Shown here: positions 57,247 through 64,000 of the stretch, one piece after another
How the letters are laid out: every line of letters starts with the position of its first letter
Position numbering within the stretch: position 1 is the stretch's first letter
Assembly (NCBI GenBank): GCA_947683425.1
Contig: CANTUQ010000076.1
Coordinates: 1,550,001 to 1,614,000 of the forward strand
Length of the DNA: 64,000 bases
Direction of reading: 5' to 3'
From: Excoecaria cochinchinensis
Taxonomy: Eukaryota > Streptophyta > Magnoliopsida > Malpighiales > Euphorbiaceae
Program-made: the position numbers and the translations under genes
The notes under the pieces: generated by a model
Database searches by the model: none
Seen by the model: only the letters and a program-made list of their open reading frames with translations
Told to the model about the DNA's origin: nothing

Positions 57247-59355
57247 TATATAGCTGAAACTGACAGCAGTTCACGGAAAAATTTTTATTTCATAACTGTT
57301 AGGAGTCCAATGGTAAAATTTAGTGCAAAAATGAGGTCAAATAGGTCCCCGAAAGTTAAGCTGAAGTTTGCCTTTAGTTCGGTTCAATTGAACTAGGGTT
57401 TGACTAAACTTTGATCGAATTTTTAAAAATAGTAAATGAGATTAATAAGGTGTACCGTGGCATGTGTAAAGGCTCAAAATAATTTTTAGCAATATTTGAC
57501 AGCATTAGATTTGTATTTTACGGCAGAACTAAACAGTATTGAATCGGATTGATTTAGGTGAACCGAGCCCCAAATGGACTCCGATTCAGCTAAAATTTTG
57601 CGTGCAGACTATATTTGGTATTCTAAGAATGTGGGAATTTATTGGGAGTGAAAATTAGTTGTGGAACACATAGTTATCCTAAAATAGTGAAAAATGACCC
57701 GAAAACTAAAAATTGACCCAAATCGGTTCGACCACTTCGGTTGAACCTAGTCTGATTCAATTTTACCCATATAATACATCACTTTGGCTAGATTTCTCTA
57801 GGTTTTTTCATTTGGTAATTGCCTCACCTCCACCTCCCTTGGCCGAATTGTATCTTCTCACTTTTTCTCCATTTCTCTTCTAATTTCTCTCCATCTCTCC
57901 CTAAATCCTAGCCTCCCAAAAATATTTTAGCTCCTCTATAATCTATTGCTGGTCTTAAAATTTCATTTGAAGGTTTAAAATTGGGAAAAACCAAGACTTT
58001 AAAGTTAAGCTGTGATTTTGAAGTAAGTGATTTAGGTGTTTTTAATTTGGTTCAGGGTTCCTATAGGTACTTTAGGATGTGTAGAACATGTTTATGAAGT
58101 TTTTTTTGTTAAAAGAAAGCTTGATATTAAGTATATCTTGATGAATATATTCGGCCACTTTAGGATTTTAATGGAGAGAAAGGGGTTTCAAGGAGCAAAG
58201 GCAAGGAAAGCATGCTTAAGAGGTATAGAACAAGAAAATGAGGTTAGTGGATACAATATCCTCCTTTTTCCATGTTAAAAGTATGATTTTTAGTTATGTT
58301 TAAACATAAAAACTGTGAAATATGCATGTTTAATTGAATCAAGCCATATATTCATGCTTAGGAAGGTTAAAAATGAAATTTTGAATGATTAAAATGAGAA
58401 AAAAAAACTTGGGCGATGACTTACTATGTAGGCCAAATGGTATTCCATGGGTTTTCAATAATATATGATGATGTTTATGACATATAAATGGTGTAAACAT
58501 GATATTTGTCATGTGATCTAATTAATAGAATGGATTAGAGTATGAAAAATTAGCATGATGGATGTTAAACACATAGGCCGAATGGTATAAGTGTATAAAA
58601 ATGTTATTTTGATGTATTTTGATGTGAAATAATGTCATGGCTATGTTATGTGACATGCAAATCACCTAAATAAATGTTAAAGGTGATGAAAAGATTTAAT
58701 GGTGAAAAATTGATATGATAGCCGAATGAGATACATGTATGTATCCATGTGTACTTTGATGGTTTAATGAGTTTTATGGCATATGTATGGAAATTAAATG
58801 TATAATCCATGATTTGGATGGAAAAGAATGGAAGAGTATGATGAAATTCCATAAAATGTATGAATGGTAACTTGAAAAAGTGAAAAGTGGAATTTTGATG
58901 CCCTATGTAGTAATCTGGTTGTGAAATCTAGTTAAGGATATAGTGGCTAGCCATAGGGACACATAATCGCGGGTGTGAGCATGATGTCTTACTTATTGTA
59001 GGACAATGACGGTCCTACTCTGTATTGTTCTGTCTTAATACAGTATTGATCTATATTTTTATTGTTTTTATTATAGGGGTGGTCCCATGAGGTCCCTCTA
59101 TTCTGTATTCAACATATAGGTTTCATGTCTCGTTTATCTTGTTCATAGATTTTTGTCAGTTTTATACATGGGCAAATTGGCAAAAATGAGCTTAAAATGG
59201 TTAATTTGTGTTTAAAATGATATTTGCGTGGAAAATAGACTCAATTGGAATAAATAAAAGTTTTTAGGGCATAATAGTAATTTTGACCAAAAAAAGGTTA
59301 ATAAAGTAATGATGGAAAAATGAATAATTAAATGGGTATACATGTAATTAAGTAA

Positions 59356-59410
59356 TAAGATAAAGATAAGGATAAGGATAAAAGATAAGATAAGATAAGA
59401 TAAAGATAAT
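59356..59410. repeat. GATAA-type microsatellite in LTR-E
   Basis: Tandem AAGATAA/AAGGATAA units over about 55 bp. Confidence 0.85.
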
Positions 59411-60345
59411 GATTAAAACGAAATTTGAATTGAAATCGTACTTTAAGGACTAAATGATAATTATGTAAAAGATTGAGACAATACAATAAAAATGAAATTA
59501 AAATGATAAATTTGCAATTTAGATGGAAATTGAAGTGAAAAGGGACTTATTGACAGAAATAAAAAGTTTAAGGGTAAAATGGTAATTTTAGCCTAGATGG
59601 TTAAACAATGCTTAATAAAAGGAAAAATGTAATTTAATGGCTCATTAGGTGAATTAGTTATTATTTAAGGACTAAAATATAATTTGGCATGAAAATGGTA
59701 GTTTAAGGACCAAAATGTAATTTGGATGTTAAATAATGATTAAAAAGGTAAAAAGAATGAACTGATGGCATTTTTGTAATTTTGGTAAAGTTTAAGGATT
59801 AAATTGTAATTTTGCCATGTATAGGGACTGAATTATAATTATGGACTTTTATATGTGCTTAGTGGGAATATACCTTTATGTCACACCCCATTTGCCCCCT
59901 AGTAGAATGAGCCTGTCCGTCTGTCTGTCTGTATGTGTAAGCATTCGCATGTGTTCAGCATTTCATAAGAATATTTTAGTAAAATGTATGTTTTTGGGTT
60001 TTATTATTATGGGGGTACATACATGACATTAGTATGTTTATTAAGTGAGAAATACTTGGGTGTGTGTGTTTATGCCATTGTAGGGTACTTTAATTATAAG
60101 TGCATTAGGTGTGTGTGATGTATGTGGAATTTAAGTGTGAGTGGTTAACTACACCAATAAGAAATGGACACTTATTTAGGGTAAAGAAAAGGAAAAAGAA
60201 AAAGGAAGGAATGGAAAGGAACTTACAGATTTACGTTTCTTTCTTTACTCACTTTCTTCTTCTTCATTTTTCTTTATCCCAAGTACTGTGTTGAGGGTTC
60301 AAGATTTTATTGGTGAAGTTAAACTCTTTTGGCATTCCCTAGCTG

Positions 60346-60408
60346 GCTGAGGCTCCACGCGATCCCAAAGGCAAAGAGGTTGCTGGGAGCAGTGGGACTA
60401 AGTGTTAG
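60346..60408 (+). other. Lysine-rich mini reading frame in solo LTR F
   Basis: AEAPRDPKGKEVAGSSGTKC and a stop. It shares RDPKGKE with TekB, with third-position changes (CGCGATCCCAAAGGCAAAGA against AGAGATCCCAAGGGGAAAGA). It follows CATTCCCTAG (acceptor-like); no clear GTAAGT is seen upstream. Confidence 0.5.
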
Positions 60409-60694
60409 AAGCTTAGAATCCAGGTTTGGGAATGTTTATTTGTGAAATTATGTGATTTTGAATTTACTGTAGAATTCTAGGGTTTATGTTCTTGTAAGTT
60501 TGAATGCATATGTTCTTGATTTGATTTGATTAATTAATTGATGAATTGAGTTGTATAATTGTTGCCTATGTTGTTTGAGATGATTTCTGGAAGGTAAAAA
60601 CAGGTTTGTATGGTTTAAAATCAAATTGGGATTGAATTCTTTGTTCTGGAAATTCTGGAAATTCTGGGAAAAATGAAGTACTGTTGAAGTTCTC

Positions 60695-61070
60695 TCTGTC
60701 ACGTGACTCGCTACGAGAGAAGGCAAGTCACGAGACGTGACCCTCGGTCATGCCGTGACCTGCCTGCTGAGAAGCCAGTCGCGTGACCAGCTGAAGAATA
60801 AGCAAGTCACGGGACGTGATCTTCGGTCACGTCGCGCGACCTGCGAAGACGAGGCGTGATCTGCGAGATCACGCATGAGGAAGTAGCACGTCACGAGACG
60901 TGACGTCCAGTCACGCCGTGACCTGCGAAGGCGTTGCGTGATTTGCGAAGATCACGCAACGTGACCGGCGAGGAACAAGCAAGTCACGTCGCGTGACCCT
61001 CGGTCACGTCGCGTGACCTGCCTGTTGGGAAGGCCAGTCACGCCTCGTGACCAGCCAATCTCGCCCGTTC
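60695..61070. repeat. Palindromic GTCACG/CGTGAC tract in solo LTR F
   Basis: Many GTCACG and CGTGAC words, for example GTCACGAGACGTGAC and GATCACGCAACGTGACC, over about 375 bp. The tract is rich in CpG while the rest of the LTR is AT-rich. Confidence 0.85.
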
Positions 61071-61284
61071 CTCCGTTCAGCTTGTTTTTCTGAAATTTCC
61101 TAGTTTTTAACTCAGAAATGAATCTGGTATTTTCTTCTGAATGGACTTTACTGTTGAATGATGCATGTCTTACTGTTTGATGCTTTGATATGCGTGATAC
61201 CATGAATTTCTGATGAATACTATTCTGTACTCTGAAATGTGATCTGTTTGACGCATAACCTGCTAGAGTCAAGTTAGTGGATAG

Positions 61285-61298
61285 TTAGGCATGCCTAA
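61285..61298. other. Perfect palindrome TTAGGCATGCCTAA in solo LTR F
   Basis: Same block as in G and TekB, followed by GTTAGCTGCAGCCC. Confidence 0.75.
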
Positions 61299-61785
61299 TA
61301 GAGTCTGTTAGCTGCAGCCCATAGTTCTGTTTGGACCCCGATCAGGTCCCTGTTTGGTTCCTCGCGAACCCTTTTCTGTATTGGATCTTGTTTAAGGTCC
61401 CTTTTGAAAATATCTGTGAAAGTTAAAGTAAAATGGTTTAATCGGTTCGTACCCGTAATGTACTGTCTGTAATCGGCTCGTACCCGGAAAGTACTGTCTG
61501 TACACTCATTATCCACTATCTAGAGTCAGCAGGTGTTCTTTAAATGTTTATTTGAACTGCTTGATCTGATTTGGCTATAAAAGGATTATCTGAATGCGTA
61601 TAGCAATGTATTGTATTTTGGATTATTTCTGAATGAGTATGATTATGAAATACTGATTGTATGGCTTTATTACATGAGCATTTTTGTATGGATTATGTTA
61701 TAGCCTTTGCATTCTGCCATTGTGAATGAGTTATGCCTTGACGACCATTGTGAATGGCCGTCCATTATTTATGTGTGTTTCCCCA

Positions 61786-61823
61786 CTAAGCGTTTATCGC
61801 TTAGCACGGTGTTTTTATCCGTG
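61786..61823 (+). other. Conserved hairpin pair in solo LTR F
   Basis: CTAAGCG-TTTAT-CGCTTAG, then CACGG-TGTTTTTAT-CCGTG. Both stems are perfect; loop lengths differ from those in the other families. Confidence 0.78.
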
Positions 61824-64000
61824 CAGGTGCGGAAGGCGTTTTGCCTTGAGAGAGAGTCGCCGTCATCAAGCCAACACAGGAGGGATTAGTGTAGGGCTCA
61901 GTTTTATATTAGTGATAATTCTTTTTGTATAGAACTCTCTGTAGCAGTTATGTATCAGCTTCCGCTTTTGTATCGGAATTTTGTATATGTAATATTCTTT
62001 TGTATCAGTTAGTTGATCAGATCATTATTGTAATAGTTTATTATAGTAATGCATGATCAGCTTTTGCTTCCTGCATGTAAAGTTTTTTAATTATTATGTA
62101 TTTTCTGAATGTATGTTTGAATGAATGTATGTTTTACTTTGTTCTTGCTTGGTGGCACCTTTACTCATACGGCATCTCACTCCTTCTCGGATGGGATCGC
62201 CTACGTATGGGAAGGGGGTGTTACACTTTAAATAAGTGATTTAATGGTAATTTACTTATTAAATAATGAATTAAATAATTGATAAGTTAATTTGGTGGCA
62301 GAATTGTAAATATGAGAAAGTTAGGGGTAAAATCATAATTTGACAATATTTAAAGGATCTAAATGTAAATGTTACATAGTTGAAGGACCTAGATGTAAAT
62401 ATGACATAGTTGGAGGACTTAAATGCAAATATGACATAATATAAGGACCTAATTGAAATTTATCATAATTAAGGGACCTAAATGCAAATATACAATTTTA
62501 TGTGTATTAATTACATATATGTCCTTAAATGAGTGATTTAATTGAAAATAAGAATATTATTGCATGTTGGATAATGAAATAAGTATGATAATAAGTTAAT
62601 TAATGGCATTACGGTGAATAAGTGAAAAGTAAAGAGTAAAACGGTAAATTGATGGGAGTCTAGGAACGTAAATGTAAATTTGTCAATACCGAGGTAAATT
62701 GAGGGATTTAAAAGATAATTGATATGTAATTTGAAAGTTAATTGTATTATTAATTGACAATAGAGAAAATAATGATATTTATGTTAATATTAATAGAAAT
62801 ATTACAGTTAATACTAATATGAGGAAAATGGCAATAGGACTAAATGTAAGAAAAATAGATGAGTAATATTAGTATTAATAAACGAATGAAAATGTTTTTG
62901 GACTACTAAAGGATTATTATTATTGATAAGGGATAACCGATATGTAGATTTAAAGTAGTCTAATTTAATTAAGATAAGATAATGTAATTAAAATAAATAA
63001 TAATGTGTCAGGTAAATTTAATTGAATACTGTGAATTTTCTAATTAAGTCACAATAAATTAAGAGTGTGTAATAGAATATGTAAAAGACATTGTTATAGA
63101 ATTATTGTAAGTATTATAAGTTGGGCCCATTATCTAAAGTGTAAAATACGATAATTAATATTTTTATAATATTGTACTTGTAAAATTTAGTAATGGAGTC
63201 ACTTAAGAATGTTAGTAACGGAACTAAAGACATGAAAGAGAGTAAAACTGTCATTAAATGTTAAAAATTAATAGTGAAATAATGATAATTACTGAAATAA
63301 TGATAAATAAACAATTTGAGTAATTCAGGTGTTAGTATACTGATAGTATTGTTAGTCACGGTAATAAGGAAATTAAATATAAAATATTGTCAATAGATAT
63401 TTAATGAAATAATGTTAATAGAAAGTGTGTATAAAGTTAAGAGAATAATAATGTTATGCCTACAAATAAGTTAGTGGATTAAGTAATAGCATTGACAATT
63501 CAAGTATATAATATGAAATATAACTGAGTAAAATTAAGTAAGAAAATAGAGTAAACATATTATGGTTATAGTTTTAAAAATGATACTGTAAAAGAAATGA
63601 TTGAGTGAAAGATAATAAAATGTATATGAAACGTAAAATAATTAATGTAACTGAAAGAGTAAAAGAAATATTGAGGATATAAAGGAAATGATAACGATTA
63701 ATCAGTCTGTTAATAACAGTAATGATGATTGTTCAATAGACATGTTAGTAACTGATACTGTGTCCAAGTGTAGACTGTAACTGATGTAAATAAGTTATAA
63801 GCAAATAATGAAAAACAAAGGAATACTTTAATAAGATAATTACAAATATTATTAATATAACTGGTCATTGAATTAATAGACTGAACATAATAGTATTAAT
63901 GTAAAAGTTAATAGTACAAATAATAATGATTTTTATAACGGTAATAGTAATGTTAAAATATGGTTTCTGAAATAATTAAAAAGGAATAAGATAATGACTG

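Larger units (their letters stand above)
59879..62225 (+). mobile_element. Solo LTR F (2347 bp)
   Basis: TGTCACACCCCATTTGCCCC at 59879 to GGAAGGGGGTGTTACA at 62225, with a perfect TSD CTTTA at 59874-59878 and 62226-62230. No internal region is present, so it is a solo LTR inserted in LTR-E. It carries the mini-frame, GC-rich palindromic tract, palindrome and hairpin pair in the same order as TekB. The short open frames inside are not conserved. Confidence 0.93.
57080..64000 (+). mobile_element. LTR-E, long AT-rich LTR, right end outside window
   Basis: Starts TGTAATGGCCCGAATACTGG at 57080 and matches LTR-D in inverted orientation. With solo LTR F removed it is at least 4.5 kb and still running at the window edge. 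It contains the 5S-like block, a donor-like AAGTAAGT at 58020, a purine-rich block at 58170-58260 that matches LTR-D, a GACGGTC block near 59010, and an AT-rich array of GGACTAAATGTAA-type words at 59430-59860 and 62330-62490. The stretch 62500-64000 is AT-rich with nothing coding. Confidence 0.72.

Noticed and set aside
57219..57252. A true 5S rRNA gene
   Set aside because: Only the internal promoter-like part is present. The 5' part of the gene and its 3' end are missing, and the segment lies at a fixed place within an LTR.

Overview
This window looks like intergenic repeat DNA from a flowering plant, probably a eudicot with a fairly large genome. I found no host gene, no tRNA or rRNA gene, and no sign of bacterial or organellar DNA. 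Nearly every base belongs to Ty3/gypsy LTR retrotransposons inserted into one another. Boundaries rest on TG...CA termini, primer binding sites (PBS), polypurine tracts (PPT), gag-pol domain order and 5-bp target site duplications (TSDs). Element names here are mine: TekA and TekB (chromodomain elements resembling the Tekay/Del lineage, plus strand), TatT1 and TatT2 (Tat lineage, minus strand), LTR-D, LTR-E, LTR-H1 and LTR-H2 (long AT-rich LTRs without visible coding), solo LTRs F and G, and a decayed remnant, Z.

Layout. 1-3360: LTR-D, minus strand, running out of the left edge. 3361-36042: gag-pol of TekA, cut by TatT1 (6576-22108) and TatT2 (22610-35263). 36043-48369: the 3' LTR of TekA, split by a complete TekB (37744-47177, TSD CAACC). 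48370-50022: the end of an older LTR, a methionine-type PBS and decayed gag/protease of element Z. 50023-53876: solo LTR G (TSD CAAAA), inserted in Z. 53944-57079: two minus-strand LTR pieces, H1 and H2. 57080-64000: plus-strand LTR-E, split by solo LTR F (59879-62225, TSD CTTTA).

None of the elements is coding-competent. TatT1 reads in one frame for about 6.4 kb (17779 to 11345) with no frameshift but about ten stop codons, most at glutamine codons that TatT2 keeps or shows only at other sites. TatT2 has two frameshifts and several stops. TekA and TekB are older, with changed reverse transcriptase active sites. Elements with intact proteins elsewhere in the genome would be needed to move any of these.

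The most interesting material is non-coding. The LTRs of TekA, TekB, F and G differ in most of their sequence but share one modular plan: a short lysine-rich reading frame (often behind a splice-donor-like site), then a family-specific palindromic or GC-rich tract, then a palindrome centred on AGGCATGCCT, then a tandem pair of hairpins near the 3' end. LTR-D and LTR-E carry a segment resembling the internal promoter of the 5S rRNA gene. TatT1 and TatT2 carry unrelated minisatellites at the same 3' UTR position; the TatT1 array is built of hairpins with paired changes. TatT1 also has an abnormal left end, in which an LTR plus about 310 bp of flanking TekA integrase is duplicated.
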